Source: CAZILN01 sp964540005 | GTDB taxonomy: Bacteria > Bacteroidota > Bacteroidia > Bacteroidales > SM23-62 | Reading direction: 5' to 3' | Length of the DNA: 15,916 nt | Assembly (NCBI GenBank): GCA_964540005.1 | Contig: CAZILN010000118.1 | Coordinates: 1 to 15,916, forward strand | In this document: positions 1 to 7,749 of the stretch, piece by piece | Position numbering within the stretch: the stretch's first letter is position 1 | Layout of the letters: each line of letters opens with the position of its first letter | Notes under the pieces: model-generated | The model's input: only the letters and a program-made list of their open reading frames with translations | What the model was told of the DNA's origin: nothing | Databases searched by the model: none | Translations under genes and position numbers: made by a program

Positions 1-176
1 TCCATTTCATGCAGGCCCACTTCCATGGTAAAATCTTTCCGCTTAAAAGTAGTGGCACATCCCCCGGGCCTGTCATGCTGTTCCAGCAGCAATACCGATT
101 TCCCTTCTTTGGCGAGTTTTGCCCCGGCTGTCAATCCTCCAAGTCCCCCGCCTATTATTACAACATCATATTCCAT
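1..176 (-). CDS. FAD-dependent oxidoreductase, CrtI/retinol-saturase type (N-terminal part only)
   Basis: Only the first 58 codons are inside the window; the gene runs off the left edge. The translation begins MEYDVVIIGGGLGGLTAG, a textbook beta-alpha-beta dinucleotide (FAD) fold with GxGxxG at residues 9-14. An acidic residue ends the second strand (LLLEQ), followed by RPGG, then ATTFKRKDFTMEVGLHEM. The GGCATTF...F..E.GLHEM pattern is what I recall from phytoene desaturase/carotene isomerase/all-trans-retinol saturase relatives. These saturate, desaturate or isomerise polyprenoid or lipid double bonds using FAD. The ATG at 176 lies 9 bp after the stop of the acyltransferase gene, so it is very probably co-transcribed with it and with the acyl-CoA synthetase. 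The substrate cannot be told from this fragment, and a general amine-oxidase-like flavoenzyme is the alternative. Confidence 0.8.
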   Translation of the reverse strand, partial: MEYDVVIIGGGLGGLTAGAKLAKEGKSVLLLEQHDRPGGCATTFKRKDFTMEVGLHEM

Positions 177-185
177 GCACTGATT

Positions 186-1355
186 TTATTTATCTTCCGG
201 AATCGGGTATCGCTTGAATTCAGCAGTCCGGTCAAACAGGTACCGGTAAGTAATGTAATGTTTAACCGGAACACTGCCAACAGACATGAAGATCTTGCGC
301 ATCCTGGGATTGAAATCTCCTACCCATGAAAATTCAATCTCCGTATAATGAGGTTTGCGTTCCATTGCCCGTGCTACATTAAGGATAATGCCTGATTCGA
401 CGCCTAGCCCCTGGAATTCCGGTATGACCCCCATCAGAACGCCTCTGGCCCTGGTCATGGTCTTTTTCTTTTTATGATAGAGGAACTTCAGCATTGCAAG
501 AAGGTTTAGTTTACCGTTCAGATGCTTAAAGATCTGGTTTACATCCGGATACATTAAATATATGCCAATAGGTCTCCCCTTATAATATGCCAGCCAGTTA
601 AATTCATCCTCCATGATTGCCCTGGCCTTTTTAAGCGTTTTTTTTATGTATTCCACTTCCAATGGTTCAAAATTCTCCTTGAAAGAAGCCCAGGTTGGAT
701 TAAATACCTCAACAAAATCTTTAACCTGCTGATCAACTTTCTTCCACTCGAAATGTTCGAATTTATAATCCGGTTTTTTTGTAATCCATTCGGCAATTTT
801 ACTGAAACGGGGAGGAAGTTCTTTTTTAACATCAAGATGAAACCCTTCCTGTTTATAGTAGGTTCTGAATCCATATGATTCGAAGAGCTCCTGATAATAA
901 GGAGGATTGTAAGCGATCTCGTAGGAAGGATGAGTAAAGCCATCAACAAGCAGGCCCCAGTATTTATCGGTTTCTCCGAAATTGACAGGGCCATCCATTG
1001 CTTGCATACCCCTGTCCTTGAGCCATTTAGCAGCAGTGTCGAATAAAAGAAATGCTGCTTCCCTGTTATTAATGCACTCAAAAAATCCCATGCCCCCGGT
1101 AGGCTGGTTGTGTTTTGTAGCGGTATTGTGATCAATAAAAGCTGCTACCCGTCCTGAGGGCCTGTTGTGTTCATCAAACATTACCCACCTTTCTGCTTCT
1201 CCGTGTTTGAAGTAAACATTTTTTCCTGGATCAAAAATGGCCTCAATTTCTTTATCCATGGGACATACCCAGGTGTCATCATCCTTGTAAATGATCCTTG
1301 CTGTATTATGGAAATCCTTGCGGGTCTTTCGACTGCTAACCTTTACTGTCTTCAT
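186..1355 (-). CDS. YghO-like GNAT-fold N-acyltransferase family protein
   Basis: A 389-residue cytoplasmic protein with no signal peptide or membrane segment. Residues 87-162 carry a pattern I associate with the YghO-like acyltransferase family: GGMGFFEC, then WLKDRGMQAMDGPVNF, then GLLVDGFTHPS, then YNPPYYQELFESYGF. A second GNAT-like half follows, with VLMGVIPEFQGLGVESGI at residues 307-323, resembling the acyl-CoA pyrophosphate-binding loop (QxxGxG). These proteins are usually annotated only as N-acetyltransferases. The size and two-part layout fit an acyl-CoA-dependent N-acyltransferase better than a small acetyltransferase. It sits between a long-chain acyl-CoA synthetase (18 bp upstream) and a CrtI-like flavoenzyme (9 bp downstream), which suggests it uses a long acyl-CoA made next door. 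The acceptor (amino acid, sphingoid base or other amine) is unknown. Family placement is fairly sure; the reaction is inferred. Confidence 0.75.
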   Translation of the reverse strand: MKTVKVSSRKTRKDFHNTARIIYKDDDTWVCPMDKEIEAIFDPGKNVYFKHGEAERWVMFDEHNRPSGRVAAFIDHNTATKHNQPTGGMGFFECINNREAAFLLFDTAAKWLKDRGMQAMDGPVNFGETDKYWGLLVDGFTHPSYEIAYNPPYYQELFESYGFRTYYKQEGFHLDVKKELPPRFSKIAEWITKKPDYKFEHFEWKKVDQQVKDFVEVFNPTWASFKENFEPLEVEYIKKTLKKARAIMEDEFNWLAYYKGRPIGIYLMYPDVNQIFKHLNGKLNLLAMLKFLYHKKKKTMTRARGVLMGVIPEFQGLGVESGIILNVARAMERKPHYTEIEFSWVGDFNPRMRKIFMSVGSVPVKHYITYRYLFDRTAEFKRYPIPEDK

Positions 1356-1373
1356 AAGCTGCAGGCATTATAG

Positions 1374-3155
1374 CTAGGATTGCCTCCTGTAGATCTCATT
1401 AAGTAAGCCGGCATATCTGGATTTAATGACCTTTCGTTTCATTTTAAGACTGGCCGATAATTCTCCTGTTGCGGGCGACCACTGGTCCGTTACTATCCTG
1501 AAACGATGTATCTGTTCATATTCGGCAAGTGATTTATTCAACAGGGATACTTCCTGGTTATATGCATTTACCACTTCCGGCAGGGCTATGAGATCATGAT
1601 GCTCCTGGTTGTTCCACAATTCATGGGATTTACACCAATCGACCAGGTAGGTAAAATCCGGAACCATCAGGGCGCTGGCAAATTTCTCATGTTCCCCGAC
1701 TACCATGACCTGGTCAATAAAGGGAGATTCCTTTAAGCGGTTCTCAATGGGCTGAGGGGCTATGAATTTCCCGCTCGACAGTTTAAAGATCTCTTTTTTC
1801 CGGTCGGTAACGGCCAGGAATTCCCCGTCCTCCCAGTGACCCACGTCCCCGGTGTGGAACCAGCCCTCCTCATCAAATACGGTTCGTGTAAGCTCCTCAT
1901 CCTTGTAATATCCCATCATGATATTATGGCCCCTGCACAGGATCTCCCCATCCCCGGCAATCTTAACTTCCACTCCATCAATAAGGGCTCCGACAGTTCC
2001 CAGTCTGCAAAAGGGTTTTTCCTGCCGGTTAATAGTAATAATGGGAGATGTTTCGGTAAGTCCGTACATATTCAGGATCTTGAGCCCGCTAGCCCAGAAT
2101 ATTCTCTCAAGCCTGGGCTGCAGGCTGGCCCCTCCACATCCCACCAGGCGTGCATGTCCCCCAAGCGCTTCTCTCCATTTGCTGAAGATCAATTTATCGG
2201 CAATCCGCAGTTTCCTGTAATAGAACCAGGATTTTTCTCCAAAAGGGTTATATTCCATTCCCAGTTTTACTGCCCAGAAAAACAGGGTTTTTTTGAATCC
2301 CTGGAGACTTCGTCCCTTTGCGAGTACATTATCAAATACTTTTTCAAGTATGCGGGGAACCGCATCGAAGCCGGTAGCTTTTATCTCACGCAGGTTAACG
2401 GCGATAGTTCCCATGTTTTCAGCATAGTATATGCAGGCTCCTGAATACTGGGTCTGGTAGTTACCCAGCCTGCCGCCAACATGGCATAAAGGCAGGATAC
2501 TCAGGTACCTGTCCCCGGGGCCCAGTTTAAACACCTCAACAGCCGCCAGGAAGTTTTTTACCAGGTTATCGTGGGATAACATTACTCCTTTACTGGTTCC
2601 GGTCGTCCCGGAAGTATAGATAATGGATGCAAGATCTCCGGGTTTGATCCCTGTTTTCAGCTTTTCTGTTTTTTCAATGGTTTCAGGGGTACAGTTCTTT
2701 CCTTTATCCACGATTTCCATCCAGTTGGAAATACCCGCCAGCTCATCGAATGTATAAACGAATTCCACCGTGGAGACCTTCTCGAATGCAGGTTTGATCC
2801 TGTCATAAAGGACCTTATCGGAGATCAGCACCATCCTGGCATCGGAATGCTCCAATATATATAGGTATTCATCCACACTCATGGATGTATAAACAGGCAC
2901 ATGCACCACCCCGATCATGGACATGCCATGGTCCACAAAATTCCATTCGGGCCGGTTGTTGGTAATGGTAACGACTTTATCTCCAATGTTAAAACCAAGT
3001 TCTAACAGGCCATAGGCAAAAAAATTACAGAATTTGTTGTACTGACCGGAAGAGTACCTGATCCATTGTCCGTCTTTCTTGGCTGCCAGTACATCATTTT
3101 CGGGGAAAAGCTGAAGATACCTGTCAAGCAGGTCGAAGGTTCGTGTAGGTTTCAT
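1374..3155 (-). CDS. long-chain acyl-CoA synthetase (AMP-forming; FadD15/ACSL type)
   Basis: A 593-residue ANL-superfamily adenylating enzyme that activates a fatty acid with ATP and CoA to acyl-CoA plus AMP and pyrophosphate. Visible motifs in order: P-loop YTSGTTGTSKG (180-190), substrate-pocket region LPLCHVGGRL (221-230), MYGLTETSP (363-371), GWFHTGDVG (431-439), hinge DRKKEIFKLSSGKF (451-464), and the C-terminal TGELSASLKMKRK with a candidate catalytic Lys at 571 or 573. Length and the KLSSGKFIAPQPIEN segment fit the long-chain (ACSL/FadD15) branch rather than acetyl- or aryl-CoA ligases. The usual HVFER-like pocket motif reads HVGGR, a small departure. It is the first gene of a tight run with an acyltransferase and a CrtI-like oxidoreductase, so it probably feeds acyl-CoA to them. 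The ATG is the only sensible start, just before the N-terminal RTFDLLDRYLQLFPEN. Confidence 0.92.
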   Translation of the reverse strand: MKPTRTFDLLDRYLQLFPENDVLAAKKDGQWIRYSSGQYNKFCNFFAYGLLELGFNIGDKVVTITNNRPEWNFVDHGMSMIGVVHVPVYTSMSVDEYLYILEHSDARMVLISDKVLYDRIKPAFEKVSTVEFVYTFDELAGISNWMEIVDKGKNCTPETIEKTEKLKTGIKPGDLASIIYTSGTTGTSKGVMLSHDNLVKNFLAAVEVFKLGPGDRYLSILPLCHVGGRLGNYQTQYSGACIYYAENMGTIAVNLREIKATGFDAVPRILEKVFDNVLAKGRSLQGFKKTLFFWAVKLGMEYNPFGEKSWFYYRKLRIADKLIFSKWREALGGHARLVGCGGASLQPRLERIFWASGLKILNMYGLTETSPIITINRQEKPFCRLGTVGALIDGVEVKIAGDGEILCRGHNIMMGYYKDEELTRTVFDEEGWFHTGDVGHWEDGEFLAVTDRKKEIFKLSSGKFIAPQPIENRLKESPFIDQVMVVGEHEKFASALMVPDFTYLVDWCKSHELWNNQEHHDLIALPEVVNAYNQEVSLLNKSLAEYEQIHRFRIVTDQWSPATGELSASLKMKRKVIKSRYAGLLNEIYRRQS

Positions 3156-3223
3156 TTCGGGATATTAGGGGTAATGCAAGATAATAATTCTGTCTGGATC
3201 GGAATTAAAGCATATGCCTTAAT

Positions 3224-4534
3224 TCATTCAGTTATCCTGTAGCAAACCAGTTTTTCATCATTCCTGACATATATATGGTATCCTGAAAAAGCCGGATGGG
3301 ACCAGCAGACTCCTCCCCGGGGGTTGGGAGACATTGGGACCGGCTTGATTAGGTTGACCCTGCCGTACTGCTGTATACCCTCCGGGGTGAAGCGGCAAAG
3401 GATGAGGTCGCCCAGCTCATTGAAAGCCCAGATCTTTTTTCCCTGCCTGATAAAATGCACATTGGCCCACCTGCCCTTTGGCACCAGGGTGATATCCTCC
3501 CAGATACGGTCCCCGGTTAAAAGCTCGAGGCAGCGCATTTCTCCGTAACTGTCAAGGCCATAAACATAATTCCCTTCAATGACAGGGGTAGATATGCAAC
3601 AATGAAGGGCGTCTGTTTTGATTTCATTTTCTCCGAAACGGTGCCAGACCAATTCCGCCTTCAATTCATTCTGTTCAAGCCTGATCAGCATGGACCCGTC
3701 AAAGAATCCGCTCAGGAAAAGATAGGGAGGGACATAGACTGGTGAGGGGACGTTCATGATCATGTTATTGGGAGTAAAGGGTATTTTCCAGAATACCTCA
3801 CCGCTGCCGGGATCCAGTCCGGCCACATTGTCTCCGGTCCAGCAAACCAGGACCCGCTGCCCGGACTGATTTATAATTATCGGGGCTGAATAGGAGGCAT
3901 CATCCCCGAGGGCCCGCCAGGCCTCCTGGCCGGTGAATTTGTTGAAGGCCATGATGCAGGCCTCAGGCTGGCCTCCTAGCTGGACAATTATCAGGTCGTT
4001 TTCTATTATTGGCGAAGCAGCCAATCCCCAGGTGGGGATCCGGCTGTTGAATTCTTCAAGTGAATTATGATGCCAGCGGACCTTTCCAGTTTCAGCATCC
4101 AAACAGAACAGGTGGCCCATGGTCCCGAATGAGTAAGCCATACCATCATTTATAAGCACTGATGCTCTGGGCCCGATAGGATAACCTACACTGAAATATT
4201 CACAGGGATACTCATGGCACCAGAGTGATTTTCCTGATCCGGCGTCAAAACACTGTACCCTTTCTGCAGGTTCCGGATTTTTAACATAATCCATCAGGTA
4301 TACCAGGCCACCGGAAATGGTGGGGCCGCAATATCCTGATCCGACAGCTGTTTCCCAGGTTTTAGTAATATTATCCGGACCGAAATGATTTAGCTTAAGA
4401 TCAATATCCCAGATCCCGTTGCGATCAGGGCCCCTCCACTGTGGCCAGTCGGAATACTCAATTGGAGGACGGCAGGCGGATGAGAGAATGCAGAAAAAAG
4501 GAATGAAAAATAATGGAACAGTTCTCATGAGCAT
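3224..4534 (-). CDS. PQQ-binding-like beta-propeller lipoprotein
   Basis: A 436-residue exported lipoprotein. The N-terminus is a hydrophobic signal ending in a lipobox, LSSAC, with the lipidated Cys at 21. The mature part opens with DWPQWRGPDRNGIW, the signature of PQQ-like/BamB-like beta-propeller proteins common in Planctomycetes and Bacteroidota. Blade motifs of the form 'cfDaeTGkvrWhh' recur: CFDAGSGKSLWCHE, CLDAETGKVRWHHN, AFNKFTGQEAWRAL, GLDPGSGEVFWKI, CLELLTGDRIWED. This fits an eight-bladed-type propeller. No dehydrogenase catalytic partner is visible, so quinoprotein activity is not implied; a scaffold or periplasmic binding role is as likely. A second in-frame ATG two codons in (4528) would give MRTVPL and is also possible. 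It lies 68 bp upstream of the acyl-CoA synthetase on the same strand and is divergent from the DUF3160 gene. Confidence 0.85.
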   Translation of the reverse strand: MLMRTVPLFFIPFFCILSSACRPPIEYSDWPQWRGPDRNGIWDIDLKLNHFGPDNITKTWETAVGSGYCGPTISGGLVYLMDYVKNPEPAERVQCFDAGSGKSLWCHEYPCEYFSVGYPIGPRASVLINDGMAYSFGTMGHLFCLDAETGKVRWHHNSLEEFNSRIPTWGLAASPIIENDLIIVQLGGQPEACIMAFNKFTGQEAWRALGDDASYSAPIIINQSGQRVLVCWTGDNVAGLDPGSGEVFWKIPFTPNNMIMNVPSPVYVPPYLFLSGFFDGSMLIRLEQNELKAELVWHRFGENEIKTDALHCCISTPVIEGNYVYGLDSYGEMRCLELLTGDRIWEDITLVPKGRWANVHFIRQGKKIWAFNELGDLILCRFTPEGIQQYGRVNLIKPVPMSPNPRGGVCWSHPAFSGYHIYVRNDEKLVCYRITE

Positions 4535-4596
4535 CAGGTTAACAGGCTGAAAAATAGAAAATATTATGATTCAGCCAACATCAGAACGCAACTCCT

Positions 4597-4611
4597 TGCA
4601 GTCTTACTGCA
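4597..4611. promoter_or_regulatory. short perfect palindrome in divergent promoter region (candidate operator)
   Basis: TGCAGT-CTT-ACTGCA: two perfect 6-bp arms around a 3-bp centre, inside the 135-bp gap between the divergent propeller lipoprotein and DUF3160 genes. It lies just upstream of the candidate DUF3160 promoter. A dimeric regulator site is possible. The arms are short and no second copy was found in the window, so this is weak evidence. Confidence 0.25.
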
Positions 4612-4619
4612 TCTAAGAA

Positions 4620-4650
4620 TTGAAAATTGTTTGATTTTGTAATAACTTGC
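4620..4650 (+). promoter_or_regulatory. candidate promoter of the DUF3160 gene
   Basis: TTG at 4620-4622, a 20-base spacer, then TAACTTGC from 4643. This resembles the Bacteroidota arrangement TTG, about 19-21 bases, TAnnTTTG, although the -7 element is imperfect. It would put the transcript start 10-20 bases before the ATG at 4670. A similar TATCTTGCAT lies upstream of the acyl-CoA synthetase gene on the minus strand. Confidence 0.3.
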
Positions 4651-4669
4651 ATAAAATATTCAACTTATA

Positions 4670-7252
4670 ATGAAAACAATAAAGTATGTAATCACAGTTT
4701 TCATACTTTCAACACTGACCGGCCATGTAATATACTCACAATCAGGTTTTGACCTGATTGAGTACATGCAATTCCTGGAAAGCAACAAAACCCTGACGGC
4801 AGCACAGCTGCTGGATCAGTATTCACCCCAAACAGTATATTACTCAAGCAGGACGAATCCGGGGGATCTGGACGGAGTTCCCTGGTTCGATTCAATTAAC
4901 CGGGTATACCAGTTAACCGGTGCGGAGGAGGAATTACTGGCCAATAACTATTTCATGGTATCTGAACGGATGAGTTCTTACAGCTGGGCCGAAGCTTTTA
5001 TAAAGATCTATTCAAATGATCTGCCACTGTTTATAAGTACAGATTTTGTACTTCATTCACTTCATGAATCATATGATGAGATCCTTAAAACACTTGAGTG
5101 GCAGTTCCTGGAGCCGAACCTGGATGTATTGCTGGCTGCTCTGTGGGGATCATATCCTGCCCTTTATAATAAATACAGTAGTGATACACGCATGCTGGAA
5201 GCACTGTCAGATGTAGACCTCTATGTTTCTGTCGCCCGCTCACTCCTGACAGGTGATGAATATTTGCCACAGAAGAATGATAAAACATTGTACAATATCG
5301 TTATGCAGGCCATAGAAAACGAGAATATGGAGGCTGTACCTCTGTTCACAATTGAACCAAGAACCAGGACAATAGATTTCAGCCAGTTCAAACCCAGGAG
5401 CCACTATACAGAAGAATTTTGGGATGGACTGGAGACCAGGACCCTGGAAGATTATTTCCGGGCTATGATGTGGATGGGGCGCATAAGCTTCCTGTTAACC
5501 GCCCCGCCTTCCAATCCATGGGAGCCTGACTGGACAGATGAGGAACTTCTCAGGATGCAGCTGGGGGCACTCTTGCTGAATGAGCTGCTCTATTCATGCG
5601 GGGAAGCAGAACGTTTGCAGAAACATGAACAGATCATTACTTTTTTTGTAGGTGATGCAGATAATATGACGACGGAACAGCTTCACGATCTGGCACTGCA
5701 AAAGATTGAATCACCAGTTGATCTGTATGATGATGATACATTCTCTGCATTTAAAGAGGTGCTGAACAGCTCTGATGATTACGGGCAGAAGATCATGGGG
5801 AATTGTTTCTATGTGGATCCTGAAACGGAGGACCCCGGACAATTGCCTGTATCCTTCAGGTTAATGGGACAGAAATTCCTGCTGGATTCTTACGTCCTGA
5901 GCGAAGTGGTCTATGACAGGATCATTTATGAGAACGAAAAGATCTACCGTGGACTGCCCGATCCTCTCGATGTCATGGCAACCCTGGGGAATGAAGATGC
6001 CATGGCCCTGCTTGAGGAAGAACTGGAAACCTATAAATATGCCTATAAGGTCAATTCCATTAAATACCTGGTTGATGCTTATGATGAGGATTTCTGGGAG
6101 CAGTCACTGTATAACACATGGCTGGCTGCCATCAGGGAACTGAATCCCCTGTCCTCATCCGCCAGGCTTCCTTATTTTATGCAGACAACAGCATGGCACC
6201 TGGAAAAACTGAATACCCAGCTGACATCATGGGCCATGCTGAGGCATGATAACCTCCTGTATGGCAAGCCTTCCTATACGGGTATGACAGGATGTTCCTT
6301 CCCATATACCTATATTGAGCCCTATCCTACATGTTATGAGCGCATTCAGCTCTTTGCAGAAAATGCAGTTGACTTCATTGATGATGTACTTGCTGACACT
6401 GATTTCAGGAGTAAAAGTGAAATAATTGCATATTATACCCGGTATGCAGAGATCATGGGGATCTTCAAAGAGATTACGGAAAAGGAACTGGCCGGAACGG
6501 CTTTGGATGAAACTGAAATGGAGTTCCTGAAGACGATGGTCAATAGCATGATGGTTTCCGGTCCGTCTATCACCGGATGGTATAATGATCTGTTCTTTAA
6601 CTGGGGTGGCCTGGACTTTGATTATAAAGTGGCTGATGTGCATACTGAACCGACGGATGAATTTGCGAATATTGTAGGGCATGTGCTTCATGTAGGCAGC
6701 GGGCGTATAAATACCGGGGTATTCCTGACCCCCAATCCTGTCAATCCCGTTCAGCTGATGGCTTTTGCAGGTCCCGTATCTTCTTTTCATTATGAAGTCA
6801 CAGATAATTTCTACCGTTATAACGATGATGAATGGGAAAAGAATTTCCTATGGAACAATACGGGAGCCCCTCCTCGTCCTGACTGGGTCTCTGGTTACCT
6901 GGCAGGTGCCAATGGCGGGAAACTACCGGATGGAAGAAATCTGAAAGGGGAGGTTTATACGGGTACTCATGCTGAACCGTATGAAGCAATGAATGAGATC
7001 GATTACATGCTTGCCTTTCCTAATCCTGTGAATGATATTGTTCATCTGCGTTTTATCCTGAACCAGTCCAGGGCTGTGAACGTCAAGATATATGATGTAA
7101 CCGGGAAAATGATCCTGCAGCAATTCCATGGCATTTTAAACCCGGCAGAACACGATATTGCCATGGATTTATCAGAACTGGTAAAGGGTATGTACCTGAT
7201 ACGGTTCAGGTCCGGTGACGTGATCATTTCGAAGGAGATTATTAAGTTGTAG
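4670..7252 (+). CDS. DUF3160 protein with T9SS type A C-terminal sorting domain
   Basis: An 860-residue secreted protein. Residues 1-23 form a signal peptide (MKTIKYVITVFILSTL, then a small-residue cleavage region ending YSQ). The body from about residue 60 to 700 has the helical, acidic character of DUF3160, including LPLFISTDFVLHSLHESYDEILK near 118-140, the segment I most associate with that family. Residues 783-860 are a Por/T9SS type A sorting domain: FPNPVNDIVHLRF, then VKIYDVTGKMI, then LSELVKGMYLIRF and a terminal KEIIKL. The protein should pass the inner membrane by Sec and the outer membrane by T9SS, with the tail removed and the product released or attached to the surface. DUF3160 has no function known to me; I see no catalytic motif. 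The ATG at 4670 gives the intact signal peptide. Its 3' end overlaps the convergent LETM1-like gene by 11 bp. Confidence 0.85.
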   Translation: MKTIKYVITVFILSTLTGHVIYSQSGFDLIEYMQFLESNKTLTAAQLLDQYSPQTVYYSSRTNPGDLDGVPWFDSINRVYQLTGAEEELLANNYFMVSERMSSYSWAEAFIKIYSNDLPLFISTDFVLHSLHESYDEILKTLEWQFLEPNLDVLLAALWGSYPALYNKYSSDTRMLEALSDVDLYVSVARSLLTGDEYLPQKNDKTLYNIVMQAIENENMEAVPLFTIEPRTRTIDFSQFKPRSHYTEEFWDGLETRTLEDYFRAMMWMGRISFLLTAPPSNPWEPDWTDEELLRMQLGALLLNELLYSCGEAERLQKHEQIITFFVGDADNMTTEQLHDLALQKIESPVDLYDDDTFSAFKEVLNSSDDYGQKIMGNCFYVDPETEDPGQLPVSFRLMGQKFLLDSYVLSEVVYDRIIYENEKIYRGLPDPLDVMATLGNEDAMALLEEELETYKYAYKVNSIKYLVDAYDEDFWEQSLYNTWLAAIRELNPLSSSARLPYFMQTTAWHLEKLNTQLTSWAMLRHDNLLYGKPSYTGMTGCSFPYTYIEPYPTCYERIQLFAENAVDFIDDVLADTDFRSKSEIIAYYTRYAEIMGIFKEITEKELAGTALDETEMEFLKTMVNSMMVSGPSITGWYNDLFFNWGGLDFDYKVADVHTEPTDEFANIVGHVLHVGSGRINTGVFLTPNPVNPVQLMAFAGPVSSFHYEVTDNFYRYNDDEWEKNFLWNNTGAPPRPDWVSGYLAGANGGKLPDGRNLKGEVYTGTHAEPYEAMNEIDYMLAFPNPVNDIVHLRFILNQSRAVNVKIYDVTGKMILQQFHGILNPAEHDIAMDLSELVKGMYLIRFRSGDVIISKEIIKL

Positions 7253-7715
7253 TCAGCTTAGTATCCGGGTCATTCCCGGGAGATGATTTATTCCTTTTCC
7301 TGAAAGCAGAGGGAATCACCGTAAAGTTCTTTATACTGAATTTCCTTGCCAGCAATTCCAGCCCTACAAGAGATATCACTCCCCCGGGAAGAATGACTGC
7401 AGTAATAAAAACTGAGAAACGCCCCACATCCTTCAGCTGCTCTACGGCTGCTTTTACTTCCTCCCTGGTAGGAGGCTCAGTTCGGGTATCGAGCTGCAGC
7501 TTATGCGACAGGAGGCGGAAAAAAGATTCAGCCATTTCGCGGGTTTCAATGGCTTCCTGGTCCAATCCCTTCATAGTCTTATCAATAAAACCTTTGGCTT
7601 TATCTGCATACTGGCTGGCATATTCTTTTTGCTCAGTTGAAATACCGTCCTTAAGAATATCCTGTAAATGCCTGATCCAATCTTTATTCATGAGGATTTC
7701 AATATTATGTTTCAT
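7242..7715 (-). CDS. small LETM1-like single-pass membrane protein
   Basis: A 157-residue protein. A charged, helical N-terminal part (about 1-95) is followed by one hydrophobic segment at about 98-122, FSVFITAVILPGGVISLVGLELL, and then FSIKNFTVIPSAFRKRNK. The order 'VxxFxxFxxxxxLPGG...hydrophobic...PSAF' resembles the membrane segment and following PSxF motif of LETM1-domain proteins (mitochondrial cation/proton exchange proteins and their bacterial relatives). It is a recalled pattern, and the protein is much shorter than LETM1. The basic, polar tail ends PDTKLTTT. A second ATG at 7691 (MNKDWIRH) is an equally plausible start. It lies 34 bp downstream of the GH20 gene, so co-transcription is likely, and it overlaps the end of the convergent DUF3160 gene by 11 bp. 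Confidence 0.7.
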   Translation of the reverse strand: MKHNIEILMNKDWIRHLQDILKDGISTEQKEYASQYADKAKGFIDKTMKGLDQEAIETREMAESFFRLLSHKLQLDTRTEPPTREEVKAAVEQLKDVGRFSVFITAVILPGGVISLVGLELLARKFSIKNFTVIPSAFRKRNKSSPGNDPDTKLTTT

Positions 7716-7749
7716 TCAACATTTACCTGAGGCCTGGGGTTTAATAACT

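Noticed and set aside
1836..2444. 202-residue plus-strand open frame inside the acyl-CoA synthetase gene
   Set aside because: Antisense shadow of a well-supported coding sequence; the translation is compositionally odd and has no recognisable domain.
4739..4760. 9-bp perfect hairpin (CAATCAGGT / ACCTGATTG, 4-base loop) at the end of the DUF3160 signal-peptide coding region
   Set aside because: Close to the number of such hairpins expected by chance in 16 kb, and it lies in coding sequence without an adjoining regulatory context.
6227..6790. 187-residue minus-strand open frame inside the DUF3160 gene
   Set aside because: Antisense to a gene with clear signal peptide and sorting domain; no start context or family motif of its own.
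7265..7279. CCGGG-TCATT-CCCGG stem after the DUF3160 stop, considered as a terminator
   Set aside because: Only 5-bp arms, no immediate T-run, and it lies within the C-terminal codons of the convergent LETM1-like gene.
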